From Diphasiastrum complanatum (Eukaryota > Streptophyta > Lycopodiopsida > Lycopodiales > Lycopodiaceae): DNA of 64,000 bases. Under the pieces are notes generated by a model. It had not been told where the DNA came from. It ran no database searches and worked only from the letters and a program-made list of their open reading frames with translations. A program made the position numbers and the translations under genes. The stretch lies in the NCBI GenBank assembly GCA_029204225.1, contig CM055098.1:11095052-11159051 (forward strand). The letters are read 5' to 3'. Numbering within the stretch: the stretch's first letter is position 1; every line of letters begins with the position of its first letter. Shown here in pieces: positions 44,542 through 54,799 of the stretch.

Positions 44542-44754
44542 ATGGATCACGAGCAGCAGACTTTGTATCTCTCACAAAAAAGTGATAATCACAATAGAAA
44601 TGATGCATTTCTTTGGGATTCATTTTTGTTTGGCTGTTCGAATTCAAATGAGGTCGAGGTGGCTGCTTGGAAGCAGTTGGAAGAACAAAGTGATCCTCCT
44701 TTGCACCTCATCGAAGCTTTGGATTGCCTTTCTCCTAGAACTCCTTTAATGTAG
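44542..44754 (+). CDS. Short unrecognised ORF, possibly a host-gene exon
   Basis: 70 codons from ATG: MDHEQQTLYLSQKSDNHNRN, DAFLWDSFLFGCSNSNEVEV, AAWKQLEEQSDPPLHLIEAL, then DCLSPRTPLM and stop. The composition is convincingly protein-like (acidic, with Trp/Phe spread) and unlike surrounding AT-rich DNA. There is no domain I can name. It begins 28 bp after the TC tract, which could act in its 5' leader. Confidence 0.35.
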   Translation: MDHEQQTLYLSQKSDNHNRNDAFLWDSFLFGCSNSNEVEVAAWKQLEEQSDPPLHLIEALDCLSPRTPLM

Positions 44755-44897
44755 GAACAAGAGAGCAAAATATACTTTTCGGTACTGGACTATGAGGGAC
44801 TTTGAAGAGGCCTATAGATCTGGAAAGATCACTCATTCCGAGGTAATATTTTGACAGAGGTCTAGGTATATGAACTCTTATCATTGACATGTTAGTA

Positions 44898-45070
44898 AAG
44901 GTGTTCAGAGAGCAAGATAGAAGGATGATGCAGATCAGGCCCTGCTCAGTTATAACATGTTTGTATAGCTTTATAATTTCTAAGATCTACACATTTGTGA
45001 TGGAGATAGAATTTAACATAAAATCTAGCACATTTGTGAAGGAGATAGAATTGAACATTCATAGTATATA
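44898..45070 (+). repeat. Repeat shared with 59,243-59,412
   Basis: 'ggtgttcagagagcaagata' ... 'caggccctgctca' ... two internal copies of 'acatttgtgaaggagatagaatt'. It matches the 59-kb copy in direct orientation with scattered differences. Function unknown. Confidence 0.7.
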
Positions 45071-46525
45071 TAGTTTGAACCACTGAATACCCATGCCACT
45101 AGATATTGGGAAATCCGGTGTGTATGCAGCCGAGGTACAAGGCTTATGTAGAATGGAAATGCAATCCATATGCCATGGTGAAATGATACTTAGTTGGCTA
45201 GGTGTAGCCATGGCATGCTTAGTTGTGCCTCAAACATAAGGCAGTACTTAACCTGATCTCAGGTTACAATGTAGAAAGTTTGTCATCAAAAGTTTCAAGA
45301 ATTCCATGCTGACTGCATTCACATCCTAAGTGTGACAATAATAAAGTGATCTGCTCTTCCAAGCTTGAAATTGCAGCTTCAAGCATTACTATGTCTCCCA
45401 ACAGTTCCTATACCTACAATAACCTCTCTTGCTTTGCAAAAGTCAATGAGGCATTCACAATTGTCCTACACATCTATAATTTTTTAAAAACAGCCAACCC
45501 AAAATGATCACTGAGAAAAAAACCTAGCTATAAAGAGATAGCAACTTGATTGTACAGAGATCAATTTATTTGCTTACAAAAAAGTGGTTTGTTGACTTTA
45601 ACATTGTGAACTTGTAGGTTGACACTATGTGAATTCCAGGGATTAAAGAAGTTTTTAGTAAAGCTTATAATCATATGGTGTTCAGGGAATCCCCAAGATG
45701 CTACAAATGCTTCAAACCTATCATGACATTTGAGCTTCAAGGCATGACATACACATGCCTAGAAAACGTTAAAGCTTCACGTAGTTATTATTCTGGACAC
45801 AAAAAATATGATGACCAAAAAAAAGAGAAATGACTTGGAGACCCATTTTTTTTAAAAAAATTAAATTTTTTAAAAAAGTATCCAAATTTAAAATGCTTCA
45901 AATAAATATATTGTAATGTTTAAAAACTATTGTATTTTGCAAGAAAATAATTCAAGCTAAAAAAATTTGGTCAATAGAAAAAATGTTTTTAAATTATGTT
46001 AAAAATTTGAATGAATATTTTTTAAAGTTTTTAAATTTTTGAAAATCTTTACTTATACATGTAAATTTATTAAATATTTAAACATTAAATAAACGCAAAT
46101 GAAATCACTTTACAATAATCGAGATTAAATGATTTGTGAAAATATTTAAATCACCCTGAAAAAAATCTAATTTTTTTTTTCATTTCTTAAAATTTCTAAC
46201 AATATTTTTTTTACAAAAAATATTATGAAAATACATCTAAATTAAAATATTATAAACTTGATAAATCGTTACAATTTTAATTTTTGGTAATGATTATCAA
46301 TGTTAAAAATTTTAAAATATTTCAAATTCTTAATTTTAAATCGTTAAAAAACAAATTTAAGAATATTAAATCAATAAAAAAGAATTCAAAACACAATACA
46401 TCAAAAAATATAAACACAATTATTCTTTAAAACAAAAGAGAATCTTTTATTCCCAAAAATCATCAAGGTCATTTGCATCGTTTTTCTTTTTTTTGAGTAG
46501 CCACTTTACTTTCAAGTGGCACCTC
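45071..46525. other. AT-rich non-coding stretch
   Basis: No gene, repeat family or coding trace recognised. 45,830-46,440 is extremely AT-rich, with poly-A/T runs. Confidence 0.5.
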
Positions 46526-47081
46526 TTATACAATTTCCTCGACTACTGTAACCACATTGTAATCTTGAACCAAGACATCAACAAATTTTTCTATGTCGCC
46601 TATTTTTCCGCTATCAGGAGGCTGAGGTTCTTTGGACAAGGGAATTACTATATCCTCGCTGTCTAAACTCTTTCCCACCTTAGATAATTCATCTGGCAAA
46701 ACTGAAAGAGATTTCATTCTCATTTTTACAAAATCAACTAAATTAGTATCTAAATCTACTGCAACAACGTGTCTGTCTTTTTAAACAGCACATGTGCTCG
46801 TAGTGCCGCTACCGCTAAATAAATCCAAAACCCAATAAGCTGGGTGAGAAAAAAAATTAATTAAATGATTAATTAATTGTTGTGGCTTTTGGTAGGGACA
46901 AGCCACGGAACTCGTCATTGGATTCTTTAATTTCTTCGTCACGGCTAGATACTAGAACAAGTTTCCAAAACTTGTCAGTTCGGAAGTGTTGTAATGAAGC
47001 ATCGAGTGTTTACCATCCAAAAAATAATAATCGATGGTTATGTATTCTATTTCATTGCAAAGTCGAGCTCCTCCCGAGTTC
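46526..47081 (-). pseudogene. Methyltransferase motif I exon (last exon)
   Basis: Reads NSGGARLCNEIEYITIDYYF, a stop after GNLF, then CPYQKPQQLINHLINFF, SHPAYWVLDLFSGSGTTSTC and, after a TAA, RHVVAVDLDTNLVDFVKMRM, ending DYNVVTVVEEIV and stop. 'KP..L...li.....p...VLDlFsGSGTT..a....R.vvavD.d' is the classic AdoMet-binding motif X/I block of N4/N6 DNA methyltransferases (FxGxG). The AdoMet acidic residue (VDLD) is retained. Confidence 0.85.
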
Positions 47082-47215
47082 CTAACATTGGGCTTGTACT
47101 TGACATGGAACATTACAAGTAAAATAAGTTTAAAATTTTAACTTTAAAATAAAAAAATAAAAATAAAAATATGAATTAAAATACGAATTAATAACTCAGG
47201 AACTTAGAAACTTAC

Positions 47216-47664
47216 CACACAGCATTTTCTATTCCCGCATTACAAAAAGTTATTAGAGCTTTCTGTACTGAAGCTGACTGCCAAGAAGAATGAAAAATAA
47301 CAACTCTCCAAATGGGAGAATTTGTGACTTCAAGAAAACTCTGCATAAAACTATGAATTTCAATAAATTTGAAAGGAGAATAATCATTTAATGATTTCTT
47401 CATCTGAAATTCATATGATATATCGGCGATGCAGTGCATACGGCCTTTTTAAAATTTTAAAATTTCTCTACAATCGCCCTCACCAACCGAGTAAAAGCAT
47501 GGTTGATCATCGACACTTTTGGGAAGGTAGGTCTCTAATGGATCCTCCTCCGCAATGGTCTCACCCCGTGCCAATCTCTCCCTGTCCCTTTTTTCTGCTT
47601 TTGCCTTCAGAATATGTCTCTTGAATTGCTCTAGAAGTACTTTGTTTTTCTTATCTTCGGGAGA
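47216..47664 (-). pseudogene. Methyltransferase motif IV exon
   Basis: Begins SPEDKKNKVLLEQFKRHIL, then DDQPCFYSVGEGDCREILKF, a TAA stop, KGRMHCIADISYEFQMKK and PIWRVVIFHSSWQSASVQKA. IADISYEF occupies the place of the catalytic (D/N/S)PP(Y/F/W) motif, but both prolines are replaced, so the catalytic loop looks altered either by decay or in the lineage. Flanked by 'tttttcag' and 'gtaagttt'. Confidence 0.65.
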
Positions 47665-48488
47665 CTGAAAAAGAAAAAGCTATGCTTAGCATGGGAGACA
47701 CGAAATATAAAATAGAATAGAAGACTTAAAGTATCAAAAAGAAATAATTAAATAAAGAAAAAACTATGCTTAGCATAGGAGACATAAAATATAAAAAAGA
47801 AACAATTAATAAGCACCTATGCTAATCATGGGTGAAATAAATACCATGTCTCTAAACAAAATAAAAAATAGACTGAAAGATTCATTTCGGCTGCTCAGAG
47901 GATAAAGCCTCTGGCACTCTTCGAAATCTTGACAATTTAACCCTGTCACAAGGGCTTTTTGAACTTTCATAAATAATTTATACCTGCATTTAAAAAGTAT
48001 AATTGCTAAAAATCCAACAAAATCATGAAAATCACTTTATTACAAAAGGTAACATGAAAATAAATATTTAGATTATGACTATTACCTTTGAAATTCTTTT
48101 CCCATTTCTACTAGAGAAAGTTGACCATCGACAACTCTAGAAAGAACACTTATTATTTGCTTTGTAGAGCTAATCCCTTGCATATTCTTCCACTCTGATA
48201 TTTCCATTTCTATAGGGATTGGCTTCCAAGTTTGAGTGCTCACAACTTTTTTCTTTGACATTGAGGCACCCTGAACAAGTTGGCCTTTTATTTGAAAAGT
48301 TTCCCATTTATCAAAAAATTTATCAACAAGGGCCCACACCTAAAATAAAAAAAAAAAAATTATTTGATAAGGAATTTAGAGAGTATTAAATTGACTTCAA
48401 AATTTTAGTTTGATAAAAACAATTTAAAAGGATTACAACATATATTATGACCAGAGCATTCCATGACGAGCATAGCAAAACAAATTAC

Positions 48489-49495
48489 CTGGCCACTACG
48501 AAAAACAACCTGAAAAAAATTATCATATTTTGTAAGGCTCTGCATAGGATTTTTCGAATCAAAAGATAGGCTTGTCTCTTGAGCACAGAGTGCTTTCAGC
48601 TCAAGTTGATTCACATCTCTTGCTTTGGAGACTCTCATGTATTTAGTGTGAAAAAATCGAATTCTTTGTATCATGGTCATCTTCATCCGCCTGTAGTCCT
48701 GATTAATATTGTGGTCCCAAGCCAATAATTTTGCTTCTTCCACTGTCAGGCCAGCAAATGCAATGGCACTCACAGTTCGAAAGCTTGAAATATGGGGATA
48801 CTCTTGAGATAATTGTTTCCGGGCTTGTAAACTGTGTATGCCCCCAAGAACAAGAAAATGATATGAATCTAATAAAGAAAATCAAAATTTGCAACATCGT
48901 TGCATTCATTGGGATCAACCAAAACAACAAAAGGAGTAACTATGGCTTGTGTATGATCTTTAAATTTTATTTTTAAATTATGTACATGTGTTTCATTTGG
49001 TTCTCTTACTTCCATAGGCCTGTCTCCTATTATTGGGTCTACAGGTGGCCTATCACACTGATTTATATCTAAAATCAAAGTTGTTTATTTTATTTTATTT
49101 GTTTTATGAATATCTTCTCTTAAATTGGCAAGCTCATAGTTGTCTTGTAAAGGGCGGATGGATGCACCAAGTAACGACATAGATGGTTCGGTGGCGGCTT
49201 TTTTACTTTCAGCAGACGGGATGGACTTATGGTGATGTGTAACAATGGTCTTTGGGCGTGACTTAGGTCTAGTGGGAGAAGAATCGAAAATATTATGAGA
49301 TCTCTTTTTTTTGGGATGAGGGACAGCTACAGTTTTATCCTCAACAATTCCAGAGGCCGGCTTTGTGATCTGAGCAATGTTAGAAGCGGGCTTGCGAGGT
49401 CTAATAGATACACAATTTGAACTCTGTAATGCATAGACCAGATCTTTCCCCTTGGCAATAGCAGCTAGAACCATTTTTAAGCATTGCTTCATGCT
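48489..49495 (-). pseudogene. ParB-like domain exon
   Basis: After an N-terminal basic/Pro-rich part comes ILDINQCDRPPVDPIIGDRP, then EVREPNETHVHNLKIKF, IVTPFVVLVDPNECNDVANF, and after a one-base shift FLVLGGIHSLQARKQLSQEY, SAIAFAGLTVEEAKLLAWDH and NINQDYRRMKMTMIQRIRFF. The R-P...L...i...v.Pfvv...f.VlgG.H...A..-L pattern, followed by GLT.eEA..LA..HN, is that of ParB/sulfiredoxin-fold nuclease-like domains. LGGIHSLQA replaces the usual GERR/GGNHR box. Good 3' splice site (tatccag) and 5' site (GGCCAG|gtaatt). Confidence 0.7.
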
Positions 49496-49980
49496 CTGGA
49501 TAGAAAGAAAAATCAAGTTTAAAATATCATGAGTAAAGGCTTTTACCTAAAAGTTTAAAGATTTTATGTTTAGTAACAACTATGCTAAGCATGAAACAAA
49601 TGTAGACAAACATGAATAAAAATATGTTTTATAATTACACACCAAAGTAACTAGAGCTATATCAAAATAGGCTTTGATGGCCTTGTCCTAGCAAAGTTGA
49701 ATCTTTATCATAGTCTCGTTCATTATGAAAATAGAACGAGACTTATTTGTCTCCTTTACAAGTACATTCACAAAACCTTCTTCCTCATGCTCATATGGTT
49801 GATCAGCAAGCAATCTTCCTTGAACTTTGAATTGTGAGTCTCTCCTGCCAGGCTTCTCAACTAAATGAATAAAAAGCTCCGAAAACTTTGTGTTATTGAC
49901 CCCTTTGGTGAAGTAGTACATGAATTTTTTCTTATCTTTCAATGGAATATCTTGAAGTTTACCCGAAATTTTAAAAGAAA

Positions 49981-50219
49981 TCCTCAACATTTCGAAAATT
50001 ATCAAAGATAATTGAAAATTTGCAGAAAAAAGACTTTTTAGAAAAATATAAAACACTATTTTCATGAAAATACTGAAAACTTTAATAAGACAAGCCGTTT
50101 TTTGTGAAAAATCTTTAGAAAACAAAACTAAAAATTCAACACATTTTCTTACTAAAACATCTCAAAAGGATCACTTTTCTCAAACAAAGCCTTGTAAAAC
50201 GAGGAAAATACGAATAGCG
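49981..50219. other. Spacer between the methyltransferase gene and the palindrome
   Basis: Probably intron 1 or upstream sequence of the minus-strand gene. AT-rich; no independent feature seen. Confidence 0.4.
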
Positions 50220-50720
50220 ACCTATGCTGAGCATAGGTTGTGTTTGGGTCCTTAGTAACAACTTATGCTCAGCATAGGAAGCCGGTGGGATTTTTCAATT
50301 CTAACCACCTTTTGACCTATGCTGAGCATAGGTTGCATCTCTGGCCCTCTTCCAACCTATGCTCAACATAGGTTAGCAAGCAGATTGCGAAGACATCCTA
50401 TGTTGAGCATAGGCTGGACTAGAGCATGCGAGTGACGACCTATGCTGAGCATAGGTTGCATCTCTGGTCGTCTTCTAACCCATGCTCAACATAGGCCATC
50501 ACTCACGTGCTCTAGTCCAACCTATGCTCAACATAGGATGTCTTTGCAATTTGCTTGCTAACCTATGCTGAGCATAGGTTGGAAGAGGACCAGAGATGCA
50601 ACCTATGCTCAGCATAGGTCGAACCGTGGTTAGAATAGAAAATCCCCGCCGCAAACAAAACCTATGCTCAGCATAGGTTAGAGGAGAGGACTGGTGCAAC
50701 CACCTATGTTGAGCATAGGT
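50220..50720. repeat. 500-bp palindrome of twelve 19-bp palindromic iterons
   Basis: Consensus ACCTATGCTgAGCATAGGT (itself palindromic) starts at 50,220, 50,261, 50,315, 50,355, 50,396, 50,438, 50,478, 50,520, 50,561, 50,601, 50,660 and 50,702. Most spacings are 40-42 bp. The ~22-bp spacers are mirrored: those left of 50,467 reappear as reverse complements to the right (for example 'tggactagagcatgcgag' against 'cacgtgctctagtcca'). Iteron pairs are equidistant from an axis at 50,467-50,470. Isolated relatives lie at 47,680, 47,764, 47,815, 49,580, 50,786, 51,261 and 51,331. It could be a protein-binding array, a cruciform-forming hairpin, or a source of small RNA. Confidence 0.92.
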
Positions 50721-50834
50721 TACCCATGTTTTAAGAAGATGAATACAAATCAAAACATGAATATTTTCTAATGCAAGAATTTAATACCCATGCTAAGCAT
50801 ATAACAAAATTAAAAAATGACAATAATCTTACCG

Positions 50835-50940
50835 TCAGGAAATGTGTAAGTGAGAACGTATGCAATATCTTATAGAAAGTCGTGACTTTGTCGTAGCGAG
50901 AGCTCTGGCAGCATGTGTGCTTCTGAATTCACAGATGAGG
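50835..50940 (-). other. Possible 5' exon of the ParB/methyltransferase gene
   Basis: A minus-strand reading CQSSRYDKVTTFYKILHTF runs into a good donor 'ctgacg|gtaaga' at about 50,834. If correct, the palindromic array would lie inside intron 1. The evidence is a single donor and a short open frame. Confidence 0.25.
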
Positions 50941-51074
50941 TGAGTTATGCTTGGACTATGGTCCTTAAATATTTTTTTTTCGACACCTCCGCCTCACGCC
51001 AGACCTCTAGCTTGCTTTGGAACCGAGTTACCGCGACTCACCTCACCTCACGCCAACCTCGAGCCTGATCCGGG

Positions 51075-51122
51075 ACCATCCAAACCTAAACCTAGCCCTA
51101 GACCTAACCCTAACCCTAAGGA
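51075..51122. repeat. Short degenerate telomere-like tract
   Basis: 'cctaaacctagccctagacc' then 'taaccctaaccctaa': plant telomere-type CCCTAAA units with variants, under 50 bp. It probably arose by chance or repair; recorded because of its position between two divergent pseudogenes. Confidence 0.45.
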
Positions 51123-51377
51123 TGCTGCCAAATAGTATTTAAGGCATGGTAGCCACTAGAAATTTTAATTAACCAATTACTTTCTAGTCTTGTTGCTCAT
51201 TTGCATTTAGTTATTTTTTTTGTATACGTCTATTGAGGTTTGCATGGCTTTTTATTTGTTCTATGACCAGCATAGGTTGCAGTTAAGTTTGAGGATAACA
51301 TTTAGTGTGGTGTTAACTATTTTAATGGGTCTATGCTTAGCATAAGTACATAGTTAAAAAAATTTCTAAGGTTACGA

Positions 51378-52320
51378 TGTCAAGTAGTTCTACCTCTTCT
51401 ATCGACGGAAATCAAGCTTGCTGTGTTGTCTCCCTTGAAGTCCTTGCTAGAAGAACAAAAGGCGCAAAGAATACATCGTGAGATTGATCCATTTGCCTCA
51501 TTAAATTTTTTGGAATCAAGTATTCAAGCAGCTTATCATTTTTTTGATGAGTTTGATCAGCATTGGTGGATGGACTTTTTCGAGGAACAAAAAATTAGTT
51601 TGCTCAATCTCGAACATACATCAACAACTGATGAATTTCATTGGCCTCATAAATTAGGAACATCAACTACGACTGTCAAACCTTCAGATCTTCCTCAAGA
51701 TAATGATTTCTTGCAGCTTGTGCAAAGTGAGGAACTTAAAATTATGTGGGCTCAAGGAAGAATAGGCAAAGTGTAAAAGCTGCAAAAATGAAATGGCGCG
51801 GTGATTTGAATGAAATCCCAATTGGAAGCCTTGTTGAACTTCTAGCTTCAAAAAACAATGAAGGACATCCATTTTGGATTGCCAAAGCACTTGGTTTTAT
51901 TCAAAATAGCAATCAAACAAAAGTGCTATGTGTCCATTGATTGTGCACCACTTCAACGAATGCTTTTTTGGGAAGGTACGAACTCGAAATGTTGCAAGTA
52001 GATCCAAAGGGCAAGAGAAAGAGATTGCCAAAAAATCAACCAGGGGTTGATGATTTAAATCTACAGGATGTAGATGTTTTGGCATTTAATTTTGAATTAA
52101 CAATGACCAATCATCTACGAAAGTCAACAATATCTATATTAAAAGAACGACTTGGATTACTTGAAAAACCATCATCCTCCATCATCATCAACAGAGAAAA
52201 GCTGATTTACAAGGTTTTCTGTCAACATTAGACACAGATTCTGAGGAAGACATGCCAGTTGACTCTGATGAAGAAGACGGGTCTTCCACTTCATCTGCTA
52301 AAAATGAGTGTTGAGAATAT
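51378..52320 (+). pseudogene. Transposon-type protein resembling the DUF7869 C-terminal part
   Basis: Frames joined by shifts near 51,420, 51,775 and 51,940 read PLKSLLEEQKAQRIHREIDP, FDQHWWMDFFEEQKISLLNL, DNDFLQLVQSEELKIMWAQG, then LNEIPIGSLVELLASKNNEG, HPFWIAKALGFIQNSNQTKV, LQDVDVLAFNFELTMTNHLR and KSTISILKERL. The 'G.lV.l.a....-.PFWIaKvl' module followed by 'vlaf.FeLt...kLrk.tl..L' recalls the C-terminus of DUF7869-type proteins, complementary to the N-terminal part at 1,639-3,440. An alternative is a separate gene starting at the ATG at 51,378 (MSSSSTSSIDGNQ) and divergent from the methyltransferase gene. It ends in an acidic Ser/Asp/Glu tail. Confidence 0.4.
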
Positions 52321-52976
52321 GTCAAGTTTCGAATTGAGAGACATCAGTGAAAAAATTCCTTAGAAAATGTACAACAAAAAAAAGAATGTGCAAATATAAT
52401 TTAAGTTATTTTGTATTTCAATGGGATTTCGAGTTTCAAAAATCATTTGTTCTCTTGAATTATTATTTCATTTGTAATTTTTATGAAGTTTGCAACAAAA
52501 AGCTTGTAGCTCTTTATTTAAAATGTGCATTTTTTGGCTTTTTTTTGAAACAAAATTTAGAGATTTATTGAAAAAATCCATGATTTTGGCTTAAGACTAG
52601 GACCATTAAAAAACACCAAAAAAGATTACTCTTTTTCGGGTCAAAGTCCCAAAACAAATGTCATCGTGTTGAAAAGCCCTAAAACTTGAAAGCAATCAAG
52701 CATTACTAGGCTGTCATACAATTCACAACCAATATTCTCAGATTGATTGTAAATAAAAAATACTATTGAAAATCAAATGCAAAATATATGGTACATTTAT
52801 TGGAAGGTGACCAAAATCTGAAATAGCCAAGGTTTACTCCTTAGAGCAGTCTCGAATGCGAAATTGATAGGTCTTCTATTTGGCTCATTGTTGAAATTTA
52901 AGCATGCCATAGGTTGCACAAAGCCACCATCGTTGTCAGATTGGGTTGCATCTGCTACCAAAGGTAGCTACGGGAG
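52321..52976. other. Unassigned, ending in a fragment also present at 59,416
   Basis: 52,865-52,918 ('aggtcttctatttggctcat' ... 'aagcatgcca') matches 59,423-59,461. The rest shows no recognised gene. Confidence 0.4.
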
Positions 52977-52981
52977 GGTTG
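52977..52981. repeat. Target-site duplication GGTTG (with 58,552-58,556)
   Basis: GGTTG lies directly outside both LTR ends of the 52,982-58,551 element. This fixes its limits and shows that it inserted by integrase. Confidence 0.95.
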
Positions 52982-53628
52982 TGTGAAAATTGTCAACATT
53001 TCCTTGTCTAGTTTTAGGCCAAAATTGCTAAAAATGGCACATAGTTTAGGATCTGACTTTTCACACGTGTGAAACAGGTCTAGATATTTTTAGTAAGTGT
53101 ATTTTTTCAGTATGAAGAAGTGTCAAACTTCAAGACCTTCGAAATGAGTCCATTTTCATGTATTTTGGACATATATGCCAATTTTACCTATATAGGGCAT
53201 ATTTTAGGTAAGGAGGGTCTAGAGAGAGGAGAGAGAGTCATCTCTCTCAGCTATATATAGCAGGTAGGCCGTGGAGAAACAGGTTGGAGCAGATCCATTG
53301 TATTCATTTGCTTAATGAGAGATTTTTCTATTGGGTTCTCCTTCCATTGTTGGCATTGTGTAGTGATTGAGTTCAAGCTTTGTGTGTATGATCTTAGGTG
53401 CTTTCCAAAAGTGGTAGGCTGATGTATTATGGACTATATAATGCTATTTTGGGCCGCACTTGATGTTTATGGAAGTTTCCATTTGTGATAAATGCTTTTT
53501 GATCAAGTTCTTTGCATTCTAGGTAGCATAGAATGTGTTGCCAATTCCTAGCTTATGTAGTTTGGAGTGCAAGCATTCAAGCCAATGATCTTGGAGTTTA
53601 GATCCACTTAGGATCTGTATTTTTCACA
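52982..53628 (+). repeat. 5' LTR of the gag-only element
   Basis: TG...CA, 647 bp. G-box palindrome TTCACACGTGTGAA at 53,060-53,073; TATA 'ctatatatag' at 53,251-53,260. The first ~400 bp are clearly diverged from the family-A LTR. The last ~240 bp (from 'tgtatgatcttaggtgcttt') match it base for base except one position. Confidence 0.97.
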
Positions 53629-53640
53629 TGGTATCAGAGC
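53629..53640 (+). other. Primer-binding site (initiator Met tRNA)
   Basis: TGGTATCAGAGC directly after the LTR, the same as in families A and B. Confidence 0.95.
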
Positions 53641-54799
53641 TGGTTGGCTTCTATTTACAGTAAGTATTCCATTTTTGGTGATATTTGGATGTTTGATCAA
53701 GTTCTAGCATGATTTTGCATTGCTTTGTTGATCAAATCTTACTAACCTTTGTTTTGTGAGTTGAACTTGTGGATCAAAAGCATATTTCAGGTCTATTGAA
53801 GATCAGAGGCTGAAAAGAAACTATTTTGGATCAGATCATAACACCTAATCATTTGTGATTGTGAGGCTTGTGCATATTCAATACTAACAATGTTCTTTTC
53901 AATCCTATTGTTGACAATCTCCATTCTTGGATGAACACTCTCCTTAAGTGGATGAAACTTCTCCTTAAGTGGATGACAAATGCTCTTTTGAGTGAGTTGT
54001 AATTCTCCTAAAGGCTGAGCAAAGCTCCCATTTGGATGAAAGATCCCCTTTTTGGGTGAACATATTGCAAGCTCCATTGTGAAGAGCATATTGTAAAGAT
54101 TGTCATCAATTTTGGCATAATTTTTGGTGTACTTTGTTGAGCATGTAAGTAACTCTCCTTATGTAATTTGATTGGAGCATTTGCTGGAAGGTGTTAACCA
54201 TTATGCAAGTGTGTTTTCAGGTTCTTAACAGGTTGAGGAACATTCTCATGTGAAGTGATCTTAGATCTACATCTAAACACCAAGATTTGACAAGATAGTG
54301 AAGCTAGTCTTGTGATTCACTAAGTGTGCTCATTCATTCACCTCTAAATCTTGTATTTATCACTTGCTGGAGTTTATAAACTTTTAGAAGTGTGGTTTAC
54401 ATGTGGTTTTACAGGTTGAATCAATATCTTAGTGTGTTGATCATATGTTGATCAAGTTTGTTCATTACTAGGTAATCTTGGCATCCTAGTTTTGGGTATT
54501 TTCTAAGAATGCAAGTAACTCTTCACACCATAACTTGATTTGGTCACTTGCTGGAAAGTTTGAGAGCTTAAGCAAGAGTGTGTTCAGGTTGGTTTGATTT
54601 TGTAATCCATTCTTAGTGTGTGCAAAGTGTTGCATGTGTTTCAATCTTCCTTTCTATGCTTGGAAACCATCTAGGTTCAAGATAGAAGTGTTTTAGGGTC
54701 CTAAATCTTCATAGATCTCTTTATCTATCATTTGTTGAGAGAAAAGTGAGTGCTAAGTGCTTTAGGACAAAACCTAAAAGTTGAAGAAACATTAGAATC
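53641..54799 (+). other. 5' leader of the gag-only element
   Basis: Nearly identical to the family-A leader (17,376-18,535 reversed), with the same length within a few bases. Conservation of the leader in a non-autonomous element suggests it carries the packaging signal. Confidence 0.85.

Larger units (their letters stand above)
46526..49980 (-). pseudogene. ParB-like / N4-N6 DNA methyltransferase fusion gene (decayed, multi-exon)
   Basis: Minus strand. Exons (descending): about 49,980-49,643; 49,495-48,489 (one stop, one frameshift); 48,339-48,086; 47,983-47,845; 47,664-47,216; 47,081-46,526. Each boundary has GT..AG signals, and codons join in phase (Q|V, R split as AG|G, M|S, W split as TG|G), which strongly supports one gene. 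The order is: an N-terminal region with basic stretch PKKKRSHNIF; a ParB/sulfiredoxin-like domain; a helical linker; then a DNA amino-methyltransferase with motif IV before motif I, as in the beta group. Inactivating changes: TAG at about 49,690, TAA at 49,085, frameshift near 48,880, TAA at about 47,439, TAG near 46,951 and TAA near 46,782. ParB-methylase fusions are typical of phages and mobile elements. Possible role, if once active: DNA N4-cytosine or N6-adenine methylation. Bacterial contamination is unlikely because of the introns. Confidence 0.75.

Noticed and set aside
47241-47420. Intact DPPY-type catalytic motif in the methyltransferase
   Set aside because: The corresponding site reads DISY, so catalytic competence cannot be claimed.
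46526-49980. Bacterial contamination or recent bacterial transfer
   Set aside because: Domains are split by AT-rich introns with GT..AG signals and phase-matched joins, and the flanks are plant repeats.
50220-50720. CRISPR-like array (regular repeats with ~22-bp spacers)
   Set aside because: The spacers are mirror images of each other, the repeats are themselves full palindromes, and the context is plant nuclear DNA with introns and LTR elements.
51075-51122. Interstitial telomere indicating a chromosome fusion or end
   Set aside because: Only a few degenerate CCCTAAA units; too short for either claim.
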